DNA from: Corynebacterium hansenii
Lineage (GTDB): Bacteria; Actinomycetota; Actinomycetes; Mycobacteriales; Mycobacteriaceae
Assembly: GCF_030408795.1 (NCBI RefSeq)
Contig: NZ_CP047211.1
Location: forward strand, 930,001-994,000
DNA: 64,000 bases
Direction of reading: 5' to 3'
Under the pieces are notes generated by a model. That model was not told where the DNA came from. It made no database searches and saw only the letters and a program-made list of their open reading frames with translations. Below, piece by piece: positions 41,554-50,351 of this stretch. Position 1 is the stretch's first letter, and every line of letters begins with the position of its first letter. Made by a program: the position numbers and the translations under genes.

Positions 41554-41580
41554 GCCCCGCCGACGAAATGTCGGCGGGGC
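41554..41580 (+). terminator. Intrinsic terminator after DUF3117
   Basis: GCCCCGCCGAC (41554-41564) and GTCGGCGGGGC (41570-41580) form an 11-bp perfect stem with a GAAAT loop, followed by GTTGCGTTTGCG. The rest of the 41490-41810 gap holds Gly/Pro-like GC-rich sequence with short GGCCGG repeats and no gene. Confidence 0.75.
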
Positions 41581-41810
41581 GTTGCGTTTGCGTGGGGAGG
41601 GGCGGGGTGGCCCGGCCGGTTTGGCCGGACGGCCTGGCCGGGAAGTCTGTCCCGCCCAGCATGCCCGCCCCTTCCGACCGGCCCGTTTGCCGGACCCGAT
41701 GGAGGGGGCCGGGGGCCGCGGGCGGGGGCGCGCCCGGTAGGATTGGCCACCATTCACCGGCGACCGCGGTCATCGCCGCCGGTTCGCCCGATTTCCGAGG
41801 AGGAACCAGG

Positions 41811-42683
<873 letters not shown>

Positions 42684-42759
42684 CGCCCGGTTTTCGCTTG
42701 ACGACGGCCGCCCTCCTCGTGGGCGGCCGTTTCGTCGTTTTCGGGGTGGTGCGACGGCC

Positions 42760-42950
42760 TCTTCACCGGAGTGGCCCATCCACGCCCGGCTGACCTCTTC
42801 CCACCTCCTCGTCTGGGTGCCCCCTCCACGTCCGGTCGACTTCCTTCCACCTCCTGGTTTGAGCGGCCCCACCACGCCAGGCCGTCCGTTCCCGCCGACC
42901 TGACGCGCCCGACCGCTTCACCGAAGTGGCCCCTCCACGTCCCGGCGACC
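42760..42950. repeat. Degenerate 46-bp repeat units
   Basis: Units with the core GGCCCCTCCACGTCCGG start at 42773, 42819 and 42865 (46-bp period), and a fourth at 42928. Units 1 and 2 also share CTTCCCACCTCCT-like sequence; units 1 and 4 share CTTCACCG(G/A)AGTGGCCC upstream. Confidence 0.7.
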
Positions 42951-43026
42951 GTCGAAAAGTGCACATTTTCGGCCCACTCAAAACCCCGACCTGGAGTTTT
43001 GCGGAGCGGTGGTAGCACTTTGCGAC
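42951..43026. repeat. Inverted repeat with 12-bp ends
   Basis: GTCGAAAAGTGC (42951-42962) and GCACTTTGCGAC (43015-43026) are inverted copies with one mismatch around 52 nt of lower-GC sequence. CTTTGCGAC in the right arm is a truncated form of the dispersed 11-mer. Confidence 0.65.
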
Positions 43027-43046
43027 ACCTCCCACCCGCGAACCCC

Positions 43047-43626
43047 GACCGAATGACACGAACGCCTCGGGATGAGGGTCGGGGAGTGCCGACGGCGGGC
43101 GTGGGGTCGGCGATTGGCCCCATTTCGAGGTGGGTTTACGGCCGGCAAGTGTCGACCGGAGTCTTGGGGTCGGCGGTTGGGCCCACTCGAGGTGGGTTTA
43201 TGACCGGCCCGAGGGGGCGTCGTGTCATTTGATCGACGGTCCGCACGTGGCGTCGGGGAAACCGCTGGTGGTCGAGTGTGCTACTCGGGAGTGTTGACCG
43301 AATGACACGAACGCCTCGGGATGAGGGTCGGGGAGTGCCGGCGGCGGGCGTGGGGTCGGCGATTGGCCCCATTTCGAGGTGGGTTTACGGCCGGCAAGTG
43401 TCGACCGGAGTCTTGGGGTCGGCGATTGGCCACATCCGAGGTGGGTTTACGGCCGGCAAGTGTCTACCGGGGGCGAGGGTTCGGCGATTGGCCCCATTGC
43501 GGGTGGGTTAGCGGCCGGCCAGAGGGGGCGTCGTGTCATTTGATCGACGGTCCGCACGTGGCGTTGGGGAAACCGCTGGTGGTCGAGTGTGCTACTCGGG
43601 AGTGTTGACCGAATGACACGAACGCC
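43047..43626. repeat. Nested direct-repeat array
   Basis: A long unit starts GACCGAATGACACGAACGCC at 43047 and again at 43296 (249 nt later) with near identity; a third, 20-bp start is at 43607 (311 nt later). Inside each long unit a 62-63-bp subunit around TCGGCGATTGGCCCCAT and GAGGTGGGTTTACGGCCGG is repeated, about two times in the first copy and three in the second, which explains the length difference. Each long unit's start is matched in inverted orientation by GGCGTCGTGTCATTTGAT after the subunits, giving a terminal-inverted-repeat look. The last part encodes the GH32 C-terminus. Confidence 0.9.
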
Positions 43627-45478
43627 GCCGGACCGCCCAACCTCCCCCGCCGCCCGTGAACGCTCGGAGAGAGAAGACGCCGGCACCGTCGTCGGCGATG
43701 ATCTCGATCGCCGACCGATCAACGACGACATCGAGGCGATGGCCGCCGGCAGCTCCTGTGCCGTTCGTCGCTTCGGTGGGCCGCAACGTCGTGGCACGCT
43801 CATCGCCGAAATGGTTGGGGGCGGCGGCATCGCTGCGCGTCACGGTCACGCGATCACCGGTCAACGACACCGTGACCAGCGGCGTTTCGCCGGTGTTGTC
43901 GCAGGTGGTGCCTTCGACGGTTCCGTGTGGGGTCGAATTCGAGGTGCCGCGTGAATCGGCGGCGCGGTTGTCGTTTTCGGCGAGTCCATGATTGGCCGAC
44001 TTCGAGGTGTCGGGTGAATCGGCGAGACGGTCGGCGTCGTAAAGCTCCACGATCCCGTCGCCCTCGAGCCGCACCCGGAAGACTCCGCCGATGTGACCGT
44101 CGCCGACCTCGGGCAGCTCCTCGCCCGGGGGGAGGATGAGGGATTGGAGGAGGCGGCCGTCGTGAAGTGCGAGCTCGCGGGCGAACGTCAGGCAATGGAC
44201 CCAACCCTCCGCGGCGACGGAAGGGTGATCGTCCTCCTCCGGCATGCCCATCCAACCGAGCATGACCGGGCCGCTTGGCGACGACATCGACGCAGCGGAT
44301 TTGTCCGAGCTTTCTGCGGCGCCCGGGCCGGTGGGCGACGACGAAGACGACCCGGCGGAGTTGTCCGGGCCGCTCGACCCCAACATCGACGCGGCGGAGT
44401 TGCCTGAGTCGCCGTCGTCCCCATCGGCGAAAATCTGCGGCGCGTAGAACTCGAAGCCGTGGTCGAACTCCGTGAAAGGCGTGGTCACGCGGAAAACCAG
44501 GGGAGCGGCGGAAGATTCGGGCGCCTCGACGTGCCCGACGACGTACCCGCACTGGTAGCGATTGCGCAGCGGATCGCCGGAGTCGGCGCGGATGCCCTGG
44601 GGCGACAGGACCAGGACGTCGGCATCCTCGCCGGTCGCCGCATCCGTCATGCGCAGCAGATTCGGGCATTCCCACATGTAGCCGCCAGGCGACGGGCCGT
44701 CGATGAGCAGCTCTCGGCCCGCATCCCACCTGCGGCGATCCCGCGAAAAATGCACGATTGCAGTGCCGCGGTCATCGTCGGTGCGGGCGCCGAGGATCAT
44801 CCGCCACACGCCCGGGTGATCGGGATCCTCGGTGACGATCGGGTCGCGGTAATGCGCGGTGATCCCCGGCGGCGGTCCCGGGATCAGCGGATTTCCGGGA
44901 TGTTTTACGGGTTCGGCGAGCGACCCGTCGGGCAGCACGTCGGCCGTCGCCAGATTCTGCGTCGCGCCCCAGACGTGGCCGACGGGAAGGCCATCGGGGA
45001 ACTCCTCGCGCAGACGGTCGGCGGCGAGGGCCGCCCTCACATCGCCTGCGGCGTCGTCGATTTCCTCGGTGGACCCGGTATCTCCGGCGTCCCGGGCCTC
45101 ACCAGCGTCCCCGCCGACCCCGCTGGCCCCGGTCACCCCGCCGCCCCCGTACTCCTCGGGCGCCGGCAGGTTCCCTGTGTAGAACAGCTCAACGGGCCCG
45201 CCCGGCTCCTGCGGCGGGACGGCACCGCCGGAGTAGCAGCCGTCGGCGTCGTAGTCGTCGTCGGGGTGGAGCGCCTGCGGGCGGTGGCGCCACGTCAGCA
45301 GGTCCTCCGACGTCGCGTAGCCCCAGCCGGTGCGCCGCGGCGCCCGCGGGAAACCGGGGTCGAGCTGGTAGAACACGTGCCAGACGCCATCCAGCCGGAC
45401 CAGCCCGTTCGGGTCGTTGAGCCGGCCGCGCTCGGGCGTGAGGTGGAACGCGGGGCGGTGAGTCCGGTTCGCCGCCAC
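43592..45478 (-). CDS. GH32 beta-fructosidase with low-complexity inserts
   Basis: A 628-aa glycoside hydrolase of family 32 (sucrose, levan or fructo-oligosaccharide cleavage). All three family acids are visible: D22 in RLNDPNG, D212 in YRDPIV and E270 in WECPNLL. The C-terminal beta-sandwich ends near 608 (DRSAIEIIADDG, FSLRAF). No signal peptide, so it is intracellular. Three Gly/Ser/Asp-rich inserts (about 108-150, 353-404, 486-532) enlarge it beyond the usual 450-500 aa. The last about 11 residues (RRSCHSVNTPE) are encoded by repeat sequence. GTG 45478 lies 4 nt after the acetolactate decarboxylase stop, so it is the distal gene of that operon. No sugar transporter is nearby. Confidence 0.87.
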   Translation of the reverse strand: MAANRTHRPAFHLTPERGRLNDPNGLVRLDGVWHVFYQLDPGFPRAPRRTGWGYATSEDLLTWRHRPQALHPDDDYDADGCYSGGAVPPQEPGGPVELFYTGNLPAPEEYGGGGVTGASGVGGDAGEARDAGDTGSTEEIDDAAGDVRAALAADRLREEFPDGLPVGHVWGATQNLATADVLPDGSLAEPVKHPGNPLIPGPPPGITAHYRDPIVTEDPDHPGVWRMILGARTDDDRGTAIVHFSRDRRRWDAGRELLIDGPSPGGYMWECPNLLRMTDAATGEDADVLVLSPQGIRADSGDPLRNRYQCGYVVGHVEAPESSAAPLVFRVTTPFTEFDHGFEFYAPQIFADGDDGDSGNSAASMLGSSGPDNSAGSSSSSPTGPGAAESSDKSAASMSSPSGPVMLGWMGMPEEDDHPSVAAEGWVHCLTFARELALHDGRLLQSLILPPGEELPEVGDGHIGGVFRVRLEGDGIVELYDADRLADSPDTSKSANHGLAENDNRAADSRGTSNSTPHGTVEGTTCDNTGETPLVTVSLTGDRVTVTRSDAAAPNHFGDERATTLRPTEATNGTGAAGGHRLDVVVDRSAIEIIADDGAGVFSLRAFTGGGGGWAVRRRSCHSVNTPE

Positions 45479-45482
45479 CGCG

Positions 45483-46250
45483 TCAGCCCTTGACTTCGGT
45501 GGCGTGGATCTGCGCGTCCAGGTCCTCGGGCGCCAGCTGCGCGCCGGAGAATTCCTCGGACAGCGGCAGCCGCAGCTGCAGGTCGGTGCCGGGGCAGATT
45601 TCGATGACGCCGCTCTTCAGCTTGAAGTCGAGCACGTGCCCGCCGCCGGTGCGGGCGTCGTCGATGAAGTGCACGTGGCAGCCGGGCACGGAGATGCCCT
45701 TTTCGTACACGGGCGTGCGGAACCCGGCGATGACGCCGCGGACGTTCTCGAAGTCGACGGATTCGTCCGCCTCGGTCGCCTCGACCATCTTGGGGTAGGG
45801 GCGGGACTGCTTGACGACGGTCCGCGTCTTCACCCATTCGAACTCGCCGGTGATCCGCAGCGCGTACATGTAGTTGGCGCTGGGCACGGCGGCGTCGATG
45901 AACGGGGTGATGTCGGCGCGCACGGTGTCGGCGGGGGCGTCGCGGACGATGTGCGGCACGAAGTTGGTCACCACGGCGTAGGGCGTCTTCTGGTTCATGG
46001 AGGCCCTGGTCGCGGAGCCGTCGCCGCGCAGCTGCCAGCACACGCCGTCGATGATCACCATTTCCCCGTCGAGGCCGTCGAACGTGCCGATGCCGAAGTT
46101 GCCCTTGCCCAGCAGCTCGCCGATGGACATTTCGCCGTCGTAGATGCCGTCGAGCAGGGCCGTCATCAGCGACGCCTGGAAGAACGTGTGTCGGGTGGTG
46201 GGCAGGTCCGCGGGGTGGTTGCCGCGGGCGGGGTTCGCGTCGATGGTCAC
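45483..46250 (-). CDS. budA: Alpha-acetolactate decarboxylase
   Basis: A 255-aa zinc enzyme turning acetolactate into acetoin. The zinc ligands are H192 and H194 in PGCHVHFIDD and H205 in GGGHVLDF; the N-terminal TALLDGIYDGE and FGIGTFDGLDGEMV are family typical. It diverts pyruvate-derived acetolactate from valine/leucine synthesis to a neutral product. The GTG start lies 7 nt after TAGCCT (minus, 46258-46263), itself in the last codons of the DCC gene. It is followed by the GH32 gene; pairing with sugar hydrolysis fits overflow metabolism. Confidence 0.9.
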   Translation of the reverse strand: MTIDANPARGNHPADLPTTRHTFFQASLMTALLDGIYDGEMSIGELLGKGNFGIGTFDGLDGEMVIIDGVCWQLRGDGSATRASMNQKTPYAVVTNFVPHIVRDAPADTVRADITPFIDAAVPSANYMYALRITGEFEWVKTRTVVKQSRPYPKMVEATEADESVDFENVRGVIAGFRTPVYEKGISVPGCHVHFIDDARTGGGHVLDFKLKSGVIEICPGTDLQLRLPLSEEFSGAQLAPEDLDAQIHATEVKG

Positions 46251-46260
46251 GGTTCCCAGG

Positions 46261-46782
46261 CTAGCGCCGCCGCGTTCGCTTTACGACGGCCTCCGTCACC
46301 CGTGATGCGGCGACCCTGTTGTTTGCGATGAGCCGATAGACGATGGATGCGGGGGCGCGCACCAGCGGGTTGAGCAGGATCGAGCCGGCCAGGCGCCACC
46401 GGCGGGTGCGCCCGTGGTCGCGCAGGGCGTGGCCGATGGCTTCGTGGCCCAGCGCGACGAACGGTGGCGCGTGCGCCGTGTCGTTCTCCGCGCCCGTGCG
46501 CGCGCCGGTCGCGCCCGTGCTCGCGCCGGCCGTCACGTCGCGTTCTTCCACGTAAAGCGCGTTCCGCTCGATGAGGGCGGCGTCCACGCCGACCTCCTCG
46601 AACGGGTAATCCCACGACGAGGCGATGTTGAGGGAGGGGGCGGGGACGTCGTCAAGCGAACGCGGACCCGGTGCGCCGGCGACCGTGATCCGGCCCAGGG
46701 CCCGCGCCGCACGCGCGCAGAAACCGCAGCCGCCGTCGTAGACGAAGGTGGCCGCGGCTCGTGCGGGGAATTGCGGGGACAT
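46261..46782 (-). CDS. DCC-family (DUF393) thiol-disulfide oxidoreductase-like protein
   Basis: A 173-aa protein with the DCC signature YDGGCGFC (Asp16, Cys19, Cys22), predicted to have a thioredoxin-like fold. A Thr/Gly/Ala-rich insert (TAGASTGATGARTGAEN) lies near residue 104, and the C-terminus is basic (VVKRTRRR). The gene starts 10 nt after the glgA stop and is probably in its operon. Two dispersed 11-mers lie within it (46278, 46647). No substrate known. Confidence 0.8.
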   Translation of the reverse strand: MSPQFPARAAATFVYDGGCGFCARAARALGRITVAGAPGPRSLDDVPAPSLNIASSWDYPFEEVGVDAALIERNALYVEERDVTAGASTGATGARTGAENDTAHAPPFVALGHEAIGHALRDHGRTRRWRLAGSILLNPLVRAPASIVYRLIANNRVAASRVTEAVVKRTRRR

Positions 46783-46792
46783 GTGGAGCGGC

Positions 46793-47989
46793 CTACATCA
46801 GGCTCTTGTAGACCTCGACGGTCTCCCGGGCGATGTTCTCCCAGCTGAAGACGGCGATCGCGCGCTGCATGCCGGCCTCGCCGATCTTCTTCGCCGCCCC
46901 GCGGTCGGCGACCATCTTGTTCACCGCGGCGGCGATGCCGGCCTCGAAACCGGACGGGTCGGACTCGTCGTAGTGGACCAGCGTGCCGGTCTCGCCGTCG
47001 ACGACGACCTCCGGGATGCCGCCGACATCCGACGCCACCACCGCGGTGCCGCACGCCATGGCCTCCAGGTTCACGATGCCCAGCGGCTCGTAGATCGACG
47101 GGCACACGAAGGAATCCGCGGCCGTGAGGATCTCCTGGATCTTCTCCTTCGGCAGCATGTCCTTCACCCAGAACACGCCGTCGCGCTCCGCCTGCAGATC
47201 CGTGACCAGCTGCTCGGTCTCCGCCGCGATCTCCGGGGTGTCCGGGGCGCCCGCGCACAGCACCAGCTGCACGCCATCGTCGAACTGCGACGCCGCCTTG
47301 ACCAGGTGGGCCACGCCCTTCTGGCGGGTGATGCGGCCGACGAACGCCACCATCGGGCGTGAGGGATCGACGCCGAGTTCCTCCAGCACCGACCAGCCGT
47401 TGGCCTCCTTCGACTCCTCCCACGTCGGGCGCGGGTGCCACAGTTCCGTGTCGATGCCGTTGAGCACCACGTGCACGCGGTCCGGCTCGATGCGCGGGTA
47501 GGCCTCCAGGATGGCGTCCTTCATGCGCGCCGACACCGCGATGACGCCGTCGGCGTACTCCATGGTGTTCTTCTCCGACCACGACGACACGTCGTAGCCG
47601 CCGCCGAGCTGCTCGCGCTTCCACGGGCGGTGCGGCTCCAGCGAATGGGCCGTCGCGATGTGCGGGATGCCCTTGAGCTTGCCGGTCAGATGCCCGCCGA
47701 GGCCCGAGTACCAGGTGTGGGAATGGACGACCTCGATGTCGGTGGCCGCCGCGGCGTCGGCCATGCGCAGCCCGGTCGACAGCGTCTTGACGGCCGGGTT
47801 CGCGTCCGCGAGTTCGGGGTCGACGCCGTGGACGAAGCACCCTTCCTCGTCGCGCGGGGCGCCCATGCAATGGACGTCGACCTCCACGCCGTCGAGCCCG
47901 CGCATGAAGCGCGTCAACTCGGTGACGTGCACGCCTGCGCCGCCGTAGATTTCCGGGGGATACTCTCGGGTCATCATCGCAACTCGCAT
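46793..47989 (-). CDS. glgA: Glycogen synthase/GlgM-type GT4 glucosyltransferase
   Basis: A 398-aa GT-B glycosyltransferase using ADP-glucose. EYPPEIYGGAGVHV forms the N-terminal donor loop, VAFVGRITRQKGV the central hinge, and EPLGIVNLEAMACG the C-terminal E-x7-E donor site. Actinobacterial members are annotated GlgA, but the mycobacterial homologue makes maltose-1-phosphate (GlgM); either is possible. ATG 47989 lies 7 nt after TACGCT (minus, 47997-48002). Divergent from glgC. Confidence 0.92.
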   Translation of the reverse strand: MRVAMMTREYPPEIYGGAGVHVTELTRFMRGLDGVEVDVHCMGAPRDEEGCFVHGVDPELADANPAVKTLSTGLRMADAAAATDIEVVHSHTWYSGLGGHLTGKLKGIPHIATAHSLEPHRPWKREQLGGGYDVSSWSEKNTMEYADGVIAVSARMKDAILEAYPRIEPDRVHVVLNGIDTELWHPRPTWEESKEANGWSVLEELGVDPSRPMVAFVGRITRQKGVAHLVKAASQFDDGVQLVLCAGAPDTPEIAAETEQLVTDLQAERDGVFWVKDMLPKEKIQEILTAADSFVCPSIYEPLGIVNLEAMACGTAVVASDVGGIPEVVVDGETGTLVHYDESDPSGFEAGIAAAVNKMVADRGAAKKIGEAGMQRAIAVFSWENIARETVEVYKSLM

Positions 47990-48172
47990 GGTCACCAGCG
48001 TATCCGCATTCCCGGGGCTTGGCCGGGGGCCGCAAGCGCGGGGGCGGCGCGGAGCGTGCCCGAAGGGGCGCGCTAACCGCCTCACGGGCCGCCGTCGCAA
48101 AGCCCGCAGGTGCCGCCGCGGGGGTAGTCACATCGGAAGCGGGCCAACGAAAACGCATATAGGTTGGAACCC
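47990..48172. promoter_or_regulatory. Divergent glgA/glgC promoter region
   Basis: Both genes seem leaderless: TACGCT (minus, 47997-48002) lies 7 nt before glgA, and TAGGTT (plus, 48160-48165) 7 nt before the glgC GTG. One dispersed 11-mer (48093-48103) lies between them. No clear operator is seen. Confidence 0.55.
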
Positions 48173-49390
48173 GTGAGGAGTCAACCGAATGTTCTGTCCA
48201 TCGTTCTCGCCGGAGGCGAGGGCAAGCGCCTGTTTCCGCTGACCGCGGACCGCGCGAAGCCCGCGGTGCCCTTCGGCGGGAGCTACCGCCTCATCGACTT
48301 CGTGCTGTCGAATCTGGTCAACGCGGGTTATCTGAAGATCTGCGTGCTGACCCAGTACAAGTCCCATTCGCTCGACCGCCATATCTCGCAGGCGTGGCAG
48401 CTGTCCGGCATCACCGGCCAGTACGTCACCCCGGTGCCGGCGCAGCAGCGACTGGGCAAGCGCTGGTTCACCGGCTCGGCCGACGCGATCCTGCAGTCCC
48501 TGAACCTCGTGTACGACGAGTCCCCGGAGTACGTCATCGTCTTCGGCGCCGACCACGTGTACCGCATGGACCCGGAGCAGATGGTCCAGGCGCACATCGA
48601 GTCCGGCGCCGGCGTCACCGTCGCGGGCATCCGCGTCCCGCGCAGCGAGGCCCACGCCTTCGGCTGCATCGACGCCGACGACAACAACCGGATCACCAGC
48701 TTCCTGGAGAAGCCGGTCGACCCGCCGGGCACCCCGGATGACCCGGAGGCGACGTTCGCGTCGATGGGCAACTACGTGTTCACCACGGATGCGCTCATCG
48801 AGGCGATCAAGCGCGATTCGGAGAACGAGGACTCGAACCACGACATGGGCGGCGACATCATCCCGATGCTCGTCAACGAGGGCGAGGCCTACGTCTACGA
48901 CTTCAAGGACAACTACGTCGCGGGCGAGACCGAGCGCGACAAGGGCTACTGGCGCGACGTCGGCACCATCGACGCCTTCTACGAGGCGAACATGGACCTG
49001 ATCTCCGTCCACCCGGTGTTCAACCTCTACAACAAGAAGTGGCCGATCCACACCTTCGCGGACGAGAACCTGCCGCCGGCGAAGTTCGTCCAGGGCGGCA
49101 TCGCCCAGGCGTCGATGGTAGGCGCGGGCACCATCATTTCCGGTGGCACCGTGCGCAATTCGGTGCTGAGCACCGGCGTCGTCGTCGAGGATGGCGCGAC
49201 GGTGGAGGGCTCGGTGCTCTTCCCGGGCGTGCGCGTCGGCCGCGGTGCCGTGGTGCGCCACGCGATCCTGGACAAGAACGTGGTGGTCAGCGACGGCGAG
49301 ATCATCGGCGTCGACCGCGAGCGCGATGCAGAGCGCTTCAAGATCAGCCCCGGTGGCGTCGTCACCGTCGGCAAGGGCGAGGTCGTGTAG
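48173..49390 (+). CDS. glgC: Glucose-1-phosphate adenylyltransferase
   Basis: A 405-aa ADP-glucose pyrophosphorylase. The nucleotidyltransferase signature [20 protein letters not shown] is near residue 9, [11 protein letters not shown] holds the metal Asp, SFLEKP the Glc-1-P site, and the C-terminal third is a left-handed beta-helix ([14 protein letters not shown]). GTG 48173 is chosen over TTG 48164 because TAGGTT ends 7 nt before it and because the product then matches relatives from its first residues. It feeds GlgA with ADP-glucose. Followed by a terminator at 49537. Confidence 0.94.
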   Translation: MRSQPNVLSIVLAGGEGKRLFPLTADRAKPAVPFGGSYRLIDFVLSNLVNAGYLKICVLTQYKSHSLDRHISQAWQLSGITGQYVTPVPAQQRLGKRWFTGSADAILQSLNLVYDESPEYVIVFGADHVYRMDPEQMVQAHIESGAGVTVAGIRVPRSEAHAFGCIDADDNNRITSFLEKPVDPPGTPDDPEATFASMGNYVFTTDALIEAIKRDSENEDSNHDMGGDIIPMLVNEGEAYVYDFKDNYVAGETERDKGYWRDVGTIDAFYEANMDLISVHPVFNLYNKKWPIHTFADENLPPAKFVQGGIAQASMVGAGTIISGGTVRNSVLSTGVVVEDGATVEGSVLFPGVRVGRGAVVRHAILDKNVVVSDGEIIGVDRERDAERFKISPGGVVTVGKGEVV

Positions 49391-49536
49391 CTTTTCCCGG
49401 TTCCCGGCCGCCGCTTCGGGCGGTGGTCGGGGGCGTCGCCGTCCGTCGTCGGCGAGGTGCGCGTTCGCGCACGTTCGCTTGACGACGTCCCGGCGTCATT
49501 GACTCCCCGGCGTCCGCCCCGGTTTTCGGCGGAACG

Positions 49537-49571
49537 GCCGCGGCGCGTGTCTCTCACGTGCCGCGGCTTTT
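49537..49571 (+). terminator. Intrinsic terminator of glgC
   Basis: GCCGCGGCGCGTG (49537-49549) pairs with CACGTGCCGCGGC (49555-49567) with one G-U, a 5-nt loop and a TTTT tail. The rest of the 49391-49738 gap has a dispersed 11-mer (49477) and no gene. Confidence 0.8.
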
Positions 49572-49738
49572 GCGTTGTCAGGGGGCGCGGCCGGTTGTGG
49601 CACGCCGTCCCCGATCAGTGAATAATGGTTACCGCTGGGTCGCCGCAATCCGCGGTCGCGGGTCGGACGGTCCGGGCCGGGGCGTCATCGCCCCGGATTC
49701 GATGGACGGATGATGGACGAATGAGGAATGAGGAGACC

Positions 49739-50347
49739 ATGACGGATTCGACCAATCAGGATCAGGCCGACCAGGACCAGGCCAACCAGTCGCCCGCGGT
49801 GAGCCGCGTGCTCGAGGGGCGTCGCGTGGCGGTGCTGGCGGGGCAGGGCGTCGAGCAGGTCGAGCTGACCGATCCGATGCGCGCGATCCGGGCCGCCGGC
49901 GGTGAACCGGTGATCGTGTCCTACGCCGACGGTTCCTTCGTGGCCATGAACGGCGACTGGGAGCACGCCGATTCCTTCGTCGTCGACGTCGACGTCAAGG
50001 AGGCCGACGTCGAGAGCTTCGATGCACTGGTGTTGCCGGGCGGCACCCTCAACGCGGATGCGGCGCGCATCGACGATGGCGTGCTGCGTTTCGTGAAGGC
50101 GTTCCACCGGACCGGCCGCCCGCTCGCGGCGATCTGCCATGCGCCGTGGATCCTGATCGATGCCGGTCTGGCGTCCGGGACGAAGCTGACGTCCTACGTC
50201 TCGTGCAAGAACGACCTGCTCAACGCCGGTGCGGACTGGGTTGACGAGCCGCTGGTGGTCGACGGGAACATCATCACCTCGCGCAACCCGGGTGACCTGG
50301 AGCAGTTCTGCTCGGCCATCGTCGAGGCGACCGCCGCCGCGCGCTGA
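49739..50347 (+). CDS. DJ-1/PfpI-family protein
   Basis: A 202-aa class I glutamine-amidotransferase-like protein. The nucleophile C133 lies in AAICHAPWIL, the elbow shared by PfpI/YhbO-type proteins, with VLPGGTLNADAAR and the acidic residue VEQVELTDP in the usual places. The N-terminus has a Gln/Asp repeat (NQDQADQDQANQ). GAGGAG precedes ATG 49739. Relatives act as general stress proteins, proteases or deglycases; activity not assignable. It converges on the S66 peptidase gene with a 4-nt gap. Confidence 0.85.
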   Translation: MTDSTNQDQADQDQANQSPAVSRVLEGRRVAVLAGQGVEQVELTDPMRAIRAAGGEPVIVSYADGSFVAMNGDWEHADSFVVDVDVKEADVESFDALVLPGGTLNADAARIDDGVLRFVKAFHRTGRPLAAICHAPWILIDAGLASGTKLTSYVSCKNDLLNAGADWVDEPLVVDGNIITSRNPGDLEQFCSAIVEATAAAR

Positions 50348-50351
50348 GGCG

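Larger units (their letters stand above)
42684..43591. other. 908-nt gene-free, repeat-rich region
   Basis: No credible gene is present. In order it holds a dispersed 11-mer (42696), four degenerate 46-bp-type units (42760-42950), an inverted repeat (42951-43026) and a nested direct-repeat array (43047-43626). Short open frames here have no family resemblance and consist of repeat sequence. Confidence 0.8.

Noticed and set aside
43047..43626. CRISPR array
   Set aside because: Repeats are 62-63 bp and near contiguous, with no unique spacers of regular length and no cas genes.
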